Assembly: GCF_012985465.1 (NCBI RefSeq)
Contig: NZ_JAAQWN010000001.1
Location: forward strand, 682,001-746,000
Length of the DNA: 64,000 nucleotides
Direction: 5' to 3'
Source of the DNA: Pseudomonas sp. WS 5079
GTDB taxonomy: Bacteria > Pseudomonadota > Gammaproteobacteria > Pseudomonadales > Pseudomonadaceae
The translations under genes were made by a program, and so were the position numbers. Of the stretch, positions 41,771 through 50,762 are shown one piece after another (the stretch's first letter is position 1; each line of letters starts with the position of its first letter). The notes under the pieces are model-generated. The model had not been told where the DNA came from. It did no database searches and was given only the letters and a program-made list of their open reading frames with translations.

Positions 41771-42973
41771 TCAAAGGCTCAGGCCCTGATTGAGCTGCAT
41801 GATCGGCAACAGCACCGCCAGCACGATGAACAGCACCACCGCGCCCATCAGCAGAATCATCAGGGGTTCGAATAACGCCAGCAGCAGGTCGACCTGGCGC
41901 GCAAACCCACGCTCCTGGTTGTCGGCGACCCGCTCCAGCATGTCGGGCAAGGTGCCGCTGGCCTCGCCGCTGGCGACCATGTTCAGCAGCATCGGCGGGA
42001 AATGCCCACTGGCACTGAGGGCGCGATACAGGGTCACACCGCCTTCGACCTGTTCACGCACCGCTACCAGGGACTGGTGGATCTGCCGGTTGCCGACCGT
42101 AGCGGTGGCCACCTCCAGGGACTCGAGCAACGGCACGCCACTGCCGAGCAGAATCGCCAGGCTGCGCGAGACCCGCGCGCTTTCCAGTACCGACAGCAGC
42201 ACGCCAATGCGTGGCAAGCGCAACGCCAGGCTGTCGCGACGCAAACGCCATACCGCCTGGCGCAGCAACACCCGCGCGCCCAGCGCCAGCAGCAAGCCCA
42301 GCCCCAGCAACCACGGGCCGAGCATCACCAGGCCCTCGCTGGCGCCGATCAGCACCCGGGTAATCAGCGGCAGGCTTTGCCCGGTGTGACTGAACTGCTC
42401 GGTGAGCTTGGGCACCACAAAAGTCATCAGGCCGATCACCACCGCCAGCGACACCAGGATCAACACCGCCGGGTAGATCAACGCCGTGCGCGCCTTGTGC
42501 CGTTGTTTCTGCACCTGCTCCAGGTGCTCGGCCAACCGCTCCAGCACCGGCGCCAATTTGCCCGAGCGCTCGCCGGCCTCGACCAGTGCGCAATACAGCG
42601 TATTGAACTGCCCACCCTGGCGGCGCAGGCTCTGGGCCAGGCTCAAGCCTTCGCCCAGGGCGCCGCGCACCGCCACCAGCAGGTTGCGAATCGCCGGTTC
42701 CGCCAACTGGCGTTCCAGGGTGGCCAAGGCATCCACCAAGGGGATGCCGGCGCTCAACAGCGTGGCCAACTGGCGGGTCAACTCGCACAGCTGTCCATGG
42801 TTCAAGCGTTGCCCGCGCGGGCTCGACAGGCTTGCGCCCTGCACCTGCAACTCACGGGCAAACAGGCCCTGCTCGCGCAGCAGTTGCCGGGCATGGCGCT
42901 CGCTTTCTGCCTGGATGCTGGCTTTGCGGCGATTGCCGCGCAGGTCCAGCGCCTGGTAGCGGTAGGTCGGCAT
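41771..42973 (-). CDS. gspF: Type II secretion system inner-membrane protein F (GspF)
   Basis: A 400-residue platform protein with the duplicated T2SSF domain. It begins MPTYRYQALDLRGNRRKASI, then LTRQLATLLSAGIPLVDALA, TM helices near residues 165-190 (YPAVLILVSLAVVIGLMTFV), 215-240 and at the C-terminus (LMGAVVLFIVLAVLLPI). The second domain repeats SRSLAILLGSGVPLLESLEV. The ATG at 42973 shares one base with the gspE stop. Confidence 0.95.
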   Translation of the reverse strand: MPTYRYQALDLRGNRRKASIQAESERHARQLLREQGLFARELQVQGASLSSPRGQRLNHGQLCELTRQLATLLSAGIPLVDALATLERQLAEPAIRNLLVAVRGALGEGLSLAQSLRRQGGQFNTLYCALVEAGERSGKLAPVLERLAEHLEQVQKQRHKARTALIYPAVLILVSLAVVIGLMTFVVPKLTEQFSHTGQSLPLITRVLIGASEGLVMLGPWLLGLGLLLALGARVLLRQAVWRLRRDSLALRLPRIGVLLSVLESARVSRSLAILLGSGVPLLESLEVATATVGNRQIHQSLVAVREQVEGGVTLYRALSASGHFPPMLLNMVASGEASGTLPDMLERVADNQERGFARQVDLLLALFEPLMILLMGAVVLFIVLAVLLPIMQLNQGLSL

Positions 42974-44430
42974 CAGTCGCGCACCGCACGCAGGACCTGC
43001 TCCAGGCTGGTTTCGCCACGGCGCAGGCATTCGGTGGCCATGGCGGTCAGGCTCTGGCGCTTGTCGGCGAGGTATTCGTGCATGGCCGCTTCGCTGGCAC
43101 CGTCGTACAGCAGGCTGATCAAGCCGGCATCCAGGGTGATGAATTCATAGAGGCCGATCCGCCCGTGGTAGCCACTGCCCTGGCAGTCGTCGCAGCCCTG
43201 GGGGTGAAAGCTCTGATCCAGCGTCGCCAGCTCAGGCCACAACTGGCGCTCGGCGGCCTGCAACGGCGCCGGCGTTGCGCAATGGCACAGGCGCCGCACC
43301 AGACGCTGGGCCATCACACCCTTGAGGCTGGAGGCGATCAAAAAGGGCTCGATGCCCATGTCGCGCAACCGCGTGACGGCGCCCACCGCGCTGTTGGTGT
43401 GCAGCGTCGACAGTACCAGATGCCCGGTAAGGCTGGCCTGCACGGCGATCTGTGCGGTCTCCTGGTCACGGATTTCGCCGAGCATGATCACGTCCGGGTC
43501 CTGGCGCAGGATCGCCCGCAGGCCGCTGGCGAAGGTCATGCCGGCGCGCGGGTTGATCGCGGTCTGGCCGATGCCGGTAATCGCGTATTCCACCGGGTCT
43601 TCGACGGTGAGGATGTTGCACGAGCCGTCGTTCAGCGCATTGAGGCTGGCATACAGCGTGGTGGTCTTGCCCGAGCCGGTGGGCCCGGTGCTCAGCAAGA
43701 TCCCGTTGGGCCGCGACAGGCAGGCGCGCAGGGCCTGCTCGACGGCAGCGGGCATGCCCAGGTTGTTCAGGTCCAGCAGGTTGGCCTGTTTATCCAGTAC
43801 GCGCATTACCACGCGCTCGCCGTGGATGCCAGGCAAGGTCGAGACCCGGATATCCACCTCGCGCCCGCCGGAGCGCAAGGTGATGCGCCCGTCCTGGGGC
43901 TGGCGCTTCTCAGCGATATCCAGGCGCGCCATGACCTTGATCCGCGACACCAACATGGCCGACAAGGCCCGTGGCGGGCGCAGGATTTCGCGCAGATGGC
44001 CGTCCACCCGCAGGCGCACCACCAGGCTCTGCTCGAAGGTCTCGATATGGATATCCGAGGCGCGCAAGCGCAGGCCTTCGGCGAACAGGCCGTTGATCAG
44101 GCGGATCACCGGCGCTTCGTTGTCACTCTCCAACAGGTCTTCGATCCGTGGCAGTTCGTTGATCAGGCTATCGAGATCGACCTGCTCGCCGATGCCCTCG
44201 ATCAACGCCGCCGTGGCCGACTCGCCGGCCTGGTACAAGGCCCCCAGGCGCAGTTCGTATTGCGCCGGGTCGAGGTGCTCGACCAGCGTCGGCAGGCCAT
44301 GCACGCGCAATACTTCCTGCAAGGCGTCGGTGTCGACATCCTCGCGCAGGCACAGGGTCCAACCCTGCGCGCCCGGTGCCCGTGCCAGGCCCGCCTGGCG
44401 CGCCAGTCGATAGGGCAACAACGTACTCAC
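42973..44430 (-). CDS. gspE: Type II secretion system ATPase E (GspE)
   Basis: A 485-residue hexameric ATPase that powers pseudopilus assembly from the cytoplasmic side. Walker A is GPTGSGKTTT, the Asp box is ILTVEDPVEY, Walker B is DPDVIMLGEIRD, the His box is HLVLSTLHTNSA, and the tetra-Cys zinc region (CHC near MAQRLVRRLC and CDDC before GSGYHGRIGLYE) is present. The N-terminal GspL-binding domain has the short form. The start is GTG at 44430, overlapping the gspD stop in GTGA; GTG 44433 is an alternative. Confidence 0.96.
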   Translation of the reverse strand: MSTLLPYRLARQAGLARAPGAQGWTLCLREDVDTDALQEVLRVHGLPTLVEHLDPAQYELRLGALYQAGESATAALIEGIGEQVDLDSLINELPRIEDLLESDNEAPVIRLINGLFAEGLRLRASDIHIETFEQSLVVRLRVDGHLREILRPPRALSAMLVSRIKVMARLDIAEKRQPQDGRITLRSGGREVDIRVSTLPGIHGERVVMRVLDKQANLLDLNNLGMPAAVEQALRACLSRPNGILLSTGPTGSGKTTTLYASLNALNDGSCNILTVEDPVEYAITGIGQTAINPRAGMTFASGLRAILRQDPDVIMLGEIRDQETAQIAVQASLTGHLVLSTLHTNSAVGAVTRLRDMGIEPFLIASSLKGVMAQRLVRRLCHCATPAPLQAAERQLWPELATLDQSFHPQGCDDCQGSGYHGRIGLYEFITLDAGLISLLYDGASEAAMHEYLADKRQSLTAMATECLRRGETSLEQVLRAVRD

Positions 44431-46376
44431 CACACGCCCTCGTCGAGGCGCTCGCGGCTGGCCGGGAACAGGCGCAGCAAGGCGTTGTTATCGGAGATCG
44501 CGGGCAATGCCAGGTTCGAGTTGGCCTTGAGGTTGCGGTATTTCTCGCTGCTCAATTGGGCCAGGGTCTCGCCGTCGCGCATGATCCGCGGGCGGATGAA
44601 CACCATCAGGTTCTGCTTGGTGCGCTGGCTGGCGTTGGAGCGAAACAGCCGCCCGACCCCAGGGATATCGCCGAGCCACGGCACACGCTGGTCACTGTTC
44701 TTGGCTTCGTCGCCGATCAGCCCGCCGAGCACCACCAGGCCGTTGTCTTCGACCATGACCTTGGTCTTGATCTCGCGCTTGTTGGTGATCACATCGCTGG
44801 CGCCGGTGCTGTCGGCAATCGACGAGACCTCTTGCACAATGTCCAGGCGCACGGTGTTGTCGATATTGATCTGCGGCTTGATCCGCAGCTTGATCCCCAC
44901 TTCCTTGCGCTCGATGGTCTGGTAGGGGTTGGTGTTGTTCTGCGTTACCGAGCCCGTCACAAACGGTACTTCCTGGCCGACCAGGATCGATGCTTCGGCG
45001 TTGTCCAGAGTCAGCAGGGTCGGGGTCGAGAGCAGGTTGAAGCCACTTTCGCTCTTCAGCGCATTGAGCAGTGCGAGGAAGTTCAGCCCGCCGCCGTTGA
45101 GCTTGCCAAAGCCTGCGGTGGCGCCGGGCACATTGGCCAACAGCTTGCCCAGGCCTGCGGTGTCGCCGCTGGCAGCGGCGCCCGCCAGACCGGCGATGCT
45201 CGTCCCGCCGTTGGTAAAGTTCACCGCGCCGCCGCCAAAGGAATCGCCCAAAAACAGCCATTGCACACCCAGTTCCTGGGCGCGGGTGTCGGAGACTTCG
45301 GCGATGATTGCTTCCACTACCACTTGGGCGCGGCGGATATCCAGTTGTTCGACGATGGTGCGGTAGGCGGCAATTTCGCTGTCCGGGCCGACCATCACCA
45401 CAGCGTTGGTGCCCTCCTCCGACTCCATGCGAATCCCCGAGGCGCTGACCGCCATCTGCTTGGGCGCGCCTTCCGTGGGCACGCCCTCGCCTCCGGCGCC
45501 AGGGGTGTCCTGGCTCAAGCCACGCAACACCTTGACCACTTCGGCGGCATTGGCATGACGCAGGTACATCACCACGGTGTTCGATGGACGCAAGGCAGTC
45601 TGCGGCTGATCCAATTGCTTGAGCAGCGCACGCACCCGTTGGCGGCTGTCGGCACTGCCGCGCACCAGCAACGCATTGCTGCGCGGGTCGGCAACCACCT
45701 GCGCGCCATCGGCGCCCTGCTCGCGGGCCAGCAGGCGTGTCATCAATTGCGCGGTGTCGTTGGCGCTGGCGTTGACCAGGGGCAGCACTTCCAGGGGTTC
45801 CTGGCTGACCTGGTCGAGTTGCTGCAACAGGGCGTCGATACGGTCAAGGTTGCTGCGCCAGTCGGTGATCACCAACAGGTTGGCCGACGGGTACGGGCTG
45901 ATCACTCCCACCCGAGGGTCAATCAGCGGCTTGAGGATATTGAGCATCTGTTCACTGGCGGCGTTGCGCACGCTGAATACCCGGGTAGCCATGCCATCGT
46001 TGGCTTGCACCGCCTGGCGCGCAGACTCCACCGGTACCGGCTCCAGGCGCGCGGCCTGGTCCGGCACGATCTTCACGCTGCCATTGGGCAGGTTGACCGC
46101 AGCAAAACCCTGGGCGCGCAACTGGGCGAGGAAGATGTCGTAGATGGCCTCGCTGCCGAGCATATCCAGGCTGCGCACCGTGACCTTGCCCTTGACCCGT
46201 GGGTCGATGATGAAGGTGGTGTTGGTGATGCGCGATACGCTGTCGATGAAGTCGGTGAGTTCGGTGTCGATGAAGTTCACTTCATACAAGGCCGGTGCTT
46301 CTTCGGCGTGGGCCGGGGTCACGCTCAAGGCCAGGCACAGTGCGCTCAGGCCCAGGCATTTATTGATCATGTGCAT
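44427..46376 (-). CDS. gspD: Type II secretion system secretin D (GspD)
   Basis: A 649-residue outer-membrane secretin with signal peptide (LGLSALCLALSVTPAHA). The N0 domain starts LYEVNFIDTELTDFIDSVSR, N1-N3 repeats follow (ANLLVITDWRSNLDRIDALL, then SNALLVRGSADSRQRVRALL), and the secretin core carries VEAIIAEVSDTRAQELGVQW, VGQEVPFVTGS and VPWLGDIPGVGRLFRS. There is a Gly-rich loop around residues 395-430. It ends soon after the core, so it has little or no S-domain, as in Hxc-type secretins that do not need a classical pilotin (inference). Confidence 0.96.
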   Translation of the reverse strand: MHMINKCLGLSALCLALSVTPAHAEEAPALYEVNFIDTELTDFIDSVSRITNTTFIIDPRVKGKVTVRSLDMLGSEAIYDIFLAQLRAQGFAAVNLPNGSVKIVPDQAARLEPVPVESARQAVQANDGMATRVFSVRNAASEQMLNILKPLIDPRVGVISPYPSANLLVITDWRSNLDRIDALLQQLDQVSQEPLEVLPLVNASANDTAQLMTRLLAREQGADGAQVVADPRSNALLVRGSADSRQRVRALLKQLDQPQTALRPSNTVVMYLRHANAAEVVKVLRGLSQDTPGAGGEGVPTEGAPKQMAVSASGIRMESEEGTNAVVMVGPDSEIAAYRTIVEQLDIRRAQVVVEAIIAEVSDTRAQELGVQWLFLGDSFGGGAVNFTNGGTSIAGLAGAAASGDTAGLGKLLANVPGATAGFGKLNGGGLNFLALLNALKSESGFNLLSTPTLLTLDNAEASILVGQEVPFVTGSVTQNNTNPYQTIERKEVGIKLRIKPQINIDNTVRLDIVQEVSSIADSTGASDVITNKREIKTKVMVEDNGLVVLGGLIGDEAKNSDQRVPWLGDIPGVGRLFRSNASQRTKQNLMVFIRPRIMRDGETLAQLSSEKYRNLKANSNLALPAISDNNALLRLFPASRERLDEGVW

Positions 46377-46383
46377 CGTCGGT

Positions 46384-46827
46384 TCATTCCTTGCGCTTGA
46401 GGCCGATCACCGGTCGCTCAGTCGGCCATGGCAAGCGCTCGCGCTGCCCTTGATTGTCGAAAATCAGCCCGCGTTCATCGATGTCCTGCAAGACGATGCC
46501 CGGGGCCAGGCGCTGACCCAGGGTCAGCGTGCGTTCTTGTTGCTGATAGCGCAGCACCAGGACCGTGGCGCGCAACGGCGTGGCCTTGAGGCTGCCCAGG
46601 TAATCGACCTTGAGCGTGGTCAACGGCAGGTCGTCGCTGGGTGCCTGGCGCGGTGTCCAGTGGCTGCTCAACAGGTCGACAACCGGCGCCGCTGGCGCGT
46701 AAGGCACGACCGGCTGGGCGATGCCGTGCCACAGTTGCAACACACATTGCGCTGCGAGCCAGGCCAGCAGTGTTGCCAGCAACAGGTTGCCCCCACGGCT
46801 CAACTGACCAGGCTCCGTGGATGCCAT
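46384..46827 (-). CDS. gspC: Type II secretion system protein C (GspC), short form
   Basis: A 147-residue bitopic protein: TM helix at about residues 14-33 (NLLLATLLAWLAAQCVLQLW), a Pro/Ala linker, then an HR domain (LPLTTLKVDYLGSLKATPLR to LIFDNQGQRERLPW). It stops after the HR domain and has no C-terminal PDZ or coiled coil, so it is a minimal GspC. It would link the inner-membrane platform to secretin GspD. The ATG at 46827 overlaps the end of the SoxB-like gene by 28 bases. Confidence 0.85.
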   Translation of the reverse strand: MASTEPGQLSRGGNLLLATLLAWLAAQCVLQLWHGIAQPVVPYAPAAPVVDLLSSHWTPRQAPSDDLPLTTLKVDYLGSLKATPLRATVLVLRYQQQERTLTLGQRLAPGIVLQDIDERGLIFDNQGQRERLPWPTERPVIGLKRKE

Positions 46828-48452
46828 CCCGGATGCCCCTGCACATAGCGCACATCTGGCAGTTGCAACGGCGCCAGTTGCCAGTCCGCCGGCTGCTCGC
46901 GCAACCAGCCTTCGAGGTGTTGCCACAGCGGTTGCCCGGCATCGGCGGCAAAGCCCAGGCCAAAGGTGCGGCAGGTGCCGAGCGGTTCGGCAAACTCACT
47001 GACCCGCTTGCCGCCAGGGCTATAGGTGACCTGCCAGGGCTGGCCGAGCCAGCGCGGCAGGTCCTGGCTGTTATCCAGCAGCAGTGGCTCGCCAAACAGT
47101 TGCTCGGCGCCGTTTTCCAGGACCTGGCGCACCTGCTGCGCCGGGACATCCACGACCGGCGCTGGGTAACTGGCACTCAGGCTGATCAGGTGTTCGCGGG
47201 TAATCATCTGGCCGCGGGCCAGGGGGCTGTCGTAGCGCAGGCCTGGCAGCAGCACCGCGCTCTTGGGCTCGCGGGCCAGGGCCTGGTGCAACAGGCGATC
47301 CCAACTGCCGGCGCGCACATCGCGGCGCCAGAGGTTTTCCGGGGCCTTGGCCAGGGGTTGGTCGAGCCAGGCGGCGTGGGCGGCGCGCTGTTGTTGCAAG
47401 CGTGGTTGCAGGCGCTGGGCGTGGGCCTGGGCGGTAGCGTCCAACGCGCTGGCCTGGGCGGGAAAGAAGCGCGCATCGAAGCGCCATTGCCCCGCCTGCG
47501 CCTGGCAGCGGATGCGGAAGGCGCCGCTGGCCCGGGTCCCGCCCAGCACCACCGGTACGCGCTTGCCGGAGCTTTGCAGGATTTCTACCGGCTGCGGCCA
47601 CAGGTCCTGGCCACGGGCGCACAACATCAAGTCCACCTGGCCCAGGCGCTCGGCCAGCCAGAACCCCGGCCCGGTGCCGACATCGGCCAGGGCCACCACC
47701 AGGTCGGCTTCTTCACGGGCCTGGGCAAGCACCGGTTGCAAGCTGTGCAACCACTGTTTCAAGGAGGCTTGCTGGTCCCGCGCATACGGGTCGGTGATGC
47801 CGACTACGGCGATACGCACGCCGCCCCGGCGGAACACCTGCATGCCTGGGGTGGCCAGGCGTTGCGCACTGGCGCTGGCCAGCCCGGCGCCAAGTACCGG
47901 GTGGCCGAATTGCTGGTACAGGCCCTGGCATTGTTCGGGCCACAGCACGCGTTCATCGCTGCTGACCCGCACTTCACTGCCGAGCAATTGGCTGCCCTGG
48001 ACCCCGGACAGGCCACGGGTCAGGTACGCCAGGCCGCTGCCGTTCCAGCACTGGCCGTTTTCCAGGGTCAGGCTATTCTCAGGCCCTGCCTCATCACGCA
48101 GGCGTTGCAACACGGCACCGAGTACCGCGTAGCCACCGGTTTGCACATCGTCACTTAAGGAGGCATCCAGCAGGCCATCCAACTGGCTACCGTCAGCCTG
48201 GCGAAAACGCGCATTGGCCCCGGTGATCCACGGCGCCTGGCCGATCCGTGTTGCCGGCCCCAGGCGTGTGGCGGGCACCACCGGGCGACCCGGCAGGCGT
48301 GCATCGAGGGTGTCGGCGATATACAGCAGGTCGACCGGCTGGCTGTCCGCAGGCCCCGCCGCAGCCCCCCGGCTAGAGCAGCCGGCCAGCCACGGCGCAC
48401 AGGCCCCCAGCGTCATCCATCCCAATACATCGCGCCGCACCATTGAAGCCAT
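46800..48452 (-). CDS. SoxB/5'-nucleotidase-like lipoprotein lacking metal-binding residues
   Basis: A 550-residue exported protein at the head of the secretion operon. The N-terminus MVRRDVLGWMTLGACAPWLA then GC has a twin-Arg-like pair and a lipobox, so it is probably a lipoprotein. The body follows SoxB-type metallophosphoesterases from end to end (DLLYIADTLDARLP, CWNGSG, GVRIAVVGITDPYARD, GSWDRLLHQALA, LPGLRYDSPLARGQMITREH). The metal motifs are degraded: the usual DxH reads DTL, GGD reads NGQ, SHNG reads ADVG, and GHTH reads ARGQ. It should therefore be catalytically dead by the known mechanism, perhaps a scaffold or cargo/pilotin-like factor. It starts 58 bases from Pho-box-like repeats. 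Confidence 0.82.
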   Translation of the reverse strand: MASMVRRDVLGWMTLGACAPWLAGCSSRGAAAGPADSQPVDLLYIADTLDARLPGRPVVPATRLGPATRIGQAPWITGANARFRQADGSQLDGLLDASLSDDVQTGGYAVLGAVLQRLRDEAGPENSLTLENGQCWNGSGLAYLTRGLSGVQGSQLLGSEVRVSSDERVLWPEQCQGLYQQFGHPVLGAGLASASAQRLATPGMQVFRRGGVRIAVVGITDPYARDQQASLKQWLHSLQPVLAQAREEADLVVALADVGTGPGFWLAERLGQVDLMLCARGQDLWPQPVEILQSSGKRVPVVLGGTRASGAFRIRCQAQAGQWRFDARFFPAQASALDATAQAHAQRLQPRLQQQRAAHAAWLDQPLAKAPENLWRRDVRAGSWDRLLHQALAREPKSAVLLPGLRYDSPLARGQMITREHLISLSASYPAPVVDVPAQQVRQVLENGAEQLFGEPLLLDNSQDLPRWLGQPWQVTYSPGGKRVSEFAEPLGTCRTFGLGFAADAGQPLWQHLEGWLREQPADWQLAPLQLPDVRYVQGHPGWHPRSLVS

Positions 48453-48509
48453 TGTTCTCTCACCCTAGGGCTAACTCTGCTTTAAGGGCGGCATAGTGGG
48501 GGTCAATTA

Positions 48510-48538
48510 ATGACGGTTTAATGTCAGTTTTTTAACAG
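48510..48538 (-). promoter_or_regulatory. Three tandem PhoB-box half-sites upstream of the T2SS operon
   Basis: Read on the minus strand: CTGTTAA-AAAA-CTGACAT-TAAA-CCGTCAT, three 7-mers at 11-base spacing resembling the Pho box (CTGTCAT, 4 bases, CTGTCAT). An 11-base gap then leads to CACTAT, a plausible -10. This is the geometry of a PhoB-activated promoter, with the boxes replacing -35, and it faces the SoxB-like/gsp operon. The divergent phoX start is 147 bases away on the other side. Confidence 0.78.
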
Positions 48539-48684
48539 GAGTGAAATATGCACCCTTGTAACAAAAGGAAATAAAAGAAATACACTTAAATACATTTTTA
48601 ACAAAACCGACCGCGAATCATCACATTCGACTCTTAGAGTTCGGGCTCCTTTCAAAAATCGTGATCTACAAAGGACCTGATGAA

Positions 48685-50715
48685 ATGAGTCGAGAGACTG
48701 GCGACAACCAGAATCGCAACCTGAGCCTCAATGAGCCGATGGAATCGGTACTCACTGCCTACCTGAGCCGCCGCAGTGTGGTACGGGGCGGACTCGGCGC
48801 CGCGATCGCCATGATTGCCGGCACCGGCCTGACGGGCTGCTTTGACAGCGGCGGTGGCTCTGACCACGACACCCCGACCGAGCCCACCAAACCTGCGCTG
48901 AAGCTGGGTTTCAACTCGATCCCCGGCTCGCGCACCGACGGCTGCACCGTGGCCGCCGGCTACACCGCGCACATCCTCGCGCCATGGGGCACGCCGCTCA
49001 ACAGCAATGCGGCACCGTGGAAAAGCGATGGCACCAATACCTCGACCGACCAGGCCAACTCGGTCGGCATGAACCACGATGGCATGCGTTTCTTCCCGAT
49101 CAATGGCAGCTCCACTGACGGCCTGATCGCGATCAACCACGAATACATCGAACAGTCCGAACTGCACCCCAACGGCGCGACCCTGATCGGCGGCGTACGC
49201 CCGGTGGAAGAAGTGCGCAAGGAAATCAACGCCCACGGCGCGGGCGTGATGCGCGTGACTAAAGTCAACGGCCGCTGGCAGGTGATGGAAAACGACCCGC
49301 TGAACCGTCGCTTCACCTCGGCCACGCTGATGGACCTGGCGGGCCCGATGAAAGGCACCGAGCACGTCAAGACCAAGTTCTCGCCGACCGGCACCCAGAC
49401 CCGCGGCACCAACAACAACTGCGGCAATGGCTACACGCCGTGGGGCACCTACCTGACTTGCGAAGAAAACTGGCCAGGGATTTTCGTCAACCGCAGCGGC
49501 AACCGCCCGGCCGACCAGGTGCGCATCGGCGTGGGCACCAGCAACGGCAACTATCGCTGGGAAAGTGTCGCGGGTGACCCGAGCGAAGTGAACGGCGAGT
49601 TCAGCCGTTTCAACGTCACCCCAAGCGGCGCCACGGCCACCGACGACTACCGCAACGAAGCCAGCACCTATGGCTACATCGTCGAGATCGACCCGTACAA
49701 CGCCGCGACCCGTGCGGTGAAACGCACCGCGCTCGGCCGTTTCCGCCATGAAGGTTGCTGGCCGGGCCTGACCACCGCCGGCAAGCCAGTGGTGTTCTAT
49801 AGCGGCGATGACTCGCAGAACGAGTACCTGTACAAATTCGTCTCCACCGCATTGTGGGACCCGGCAGACGCCAACCCCAGCGACCGCCTGGCCACCGGCG
49901 CCAAGTACATGGACAGCGGCAAACTCTACGTGGCGCGCTTCAATGCCGACGGCAGCGGCAACTGGTTGCTGCTCGACGTGGCCAGCCCGACACTCGATGG
50001 CAGTACCCTGGGCGCGAAGTTCACCGACCTGCCGGGGATCATCCTCAACACCCGTGGCGCGGCCGACGCCCTGGGCGCCACGCCGATGGACCGTCCGGAA
50101 TGGACCTCGGTCAACCCGCTCAATGGCGACGTGTACCTGACGCTCACCAACAACACCAGCCGTACCGTGGCCAACGCCGCCAACCCGCGGGTGAACAACA
50201 AGCACGGGCACATCATCCGCTGGCATGACGCCGACAACCAAGTGGCCTTCACCTGGGACATCTTTGTATTTGGCGCCAACGCTGCCGGCACTCCGGACCT
50301 CAACCGCTCGGGCCTGACCGCACTGAACCAGTTCGCCAGCCCCGACGGCATGACCTTCGACAGCCGTGGCGTGATGTGGATCCAGACCGACAACGGCGAA
50401 AAAACCCTGACCGACTACACCAACGACCAGATGCTGGTGGTGATTCCCACCAATATGGTCGACGCCCAGGGCAAGCAAGTGCCGGTCAACGCACAGAACC
50501 AGGCAGACCTGCGGCGCTTCTTCGTTGGGCCCAATGGTTCGGAAGTGACCGGGGTGACCTTCACGCCGGACAACAAGACGGTGTTTATCAACATCCAGCA
50601 TCCAAGCAACTGGCCGTCCACTAACGTGGCAACCGACGTCACCGTCGGCAAAGTACGGGCGCGGGCGTCCACGGTGGTGATCCAGCGGGCAGATGGGGGG
50701 GAATTGGCGATCTGA
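48685..50715 (+). CDS. phoX: PhoX-type alkaline phosphatase, Tat-exported
   Basis: A 676-residue calcium/iron-dependent alkaline phosphatase of the PhoX (DUF839) family, releasing phosphate from organic esters outside the cytoplasm. The Tat signal is LSRRSVVRGGLGAAIAMIAG, with the twin Arg at residues 29-30. There is a Cys in TGLTGCFDSGGGSD that could be a lipobox. The family signatures GMNHDGMRFFPI, INHEYIE, CEENWPGIFVN, FRHEGCWPGLTTAG and SPDGMTFDSRGVMWIQTDNG are all present. AAAGGA lies 10 bases before the ATG at 48685. It is divergent from a Pho-boxed type II secretion operon that may carry it across the outer membrane, as Hxc systems do for phosphatases. Confidence 0.95.
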   Translation: MSRETGDNQNRNLSLNEPMESVLTAYLSRRSVVRGGLGAAIAMIAGTGLTGCFDSGGGSDHDTPTEPTKPALKLGFNSIPGSRTDGCTVAAGYTAHILAPWGTPLNSNAAPWKSDGTNTSTDQANSVGMNHDGMRFFPINGSSTDGLIAINHEYIEQSELHPNGATLIGGVRPVEEVRKEINAHGAGVMRVTKVNGRWQVMENDPLNRRFTSATLMDLAGPMKGTEHVKTKFSPTGTQTRGTNNNCGNGYTPWGTYLTCEENWPGIFVNRSGNRPADQVRIGVGTSNGNYRWESVAGDPSEVNGEFSRFNVTPSGATATDDYRNEASTYGYIVEIDPYNAATRAVKRTALGRFRHEGCWPGLTTAGKPVVFYSGDDSQNEYLYKFVSTALWDPADANPSDRLATGAKYMDSGKLYVARFNADGSGNWLLLDVASPTLDGSTLGAKFTDLPGIILNTRGAADALGATPMDRPEWTSVNPLNGDVYLTLTNNTSRTVANAANPRVNNKHGHIIRWHDADNQVAFTWDIFVFGANAAGTPDLNRSGLTALNQFASPDGMTFDSRGVMWIQTDNGEKTLTDYTNDQMLVVIPTNMVDAQGKQVPVNAQNQADLRRFFVGPNGSEVTGVTFTPDNKTVFINIQHPSNWPSTNVATDVTVGKVRARASTVVIQRADGGELAI

Positions 50716-50722
50716 TCAACAT

Positions 50723-50745
50723 GCAGGAGCCGGCCAGGCTCCTGC
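50723..50745 (+). terminator. Hairpin after phoX
   Basis: GCAGGAGCC, loop GGCCA, GGCTCCTGC: a perfect 9-base stem 7 bases after the phoX stop, followed by a T-rich but interrupted tail. It lies between phoX and the convergent YebE-like gene. Confidence 0.8.
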
Positions 50746-50762
50746 TTCGCTGTCTTTGTGGA

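Noticed and set aside
42832..48158. Three long + strand frames (697, 674 and 505 codons) opposite gspF/E/D and the SoxB-like gene
   Set aside because: All are antisense to recognisable secretion genes with intact motifs and have shadow-type composition.
48652..50601. 649-codon minus strand frame opposite phoX
   Set aside because: Antisense shadow; phoX motifs and Tat signal are unambiguous on the + strand.
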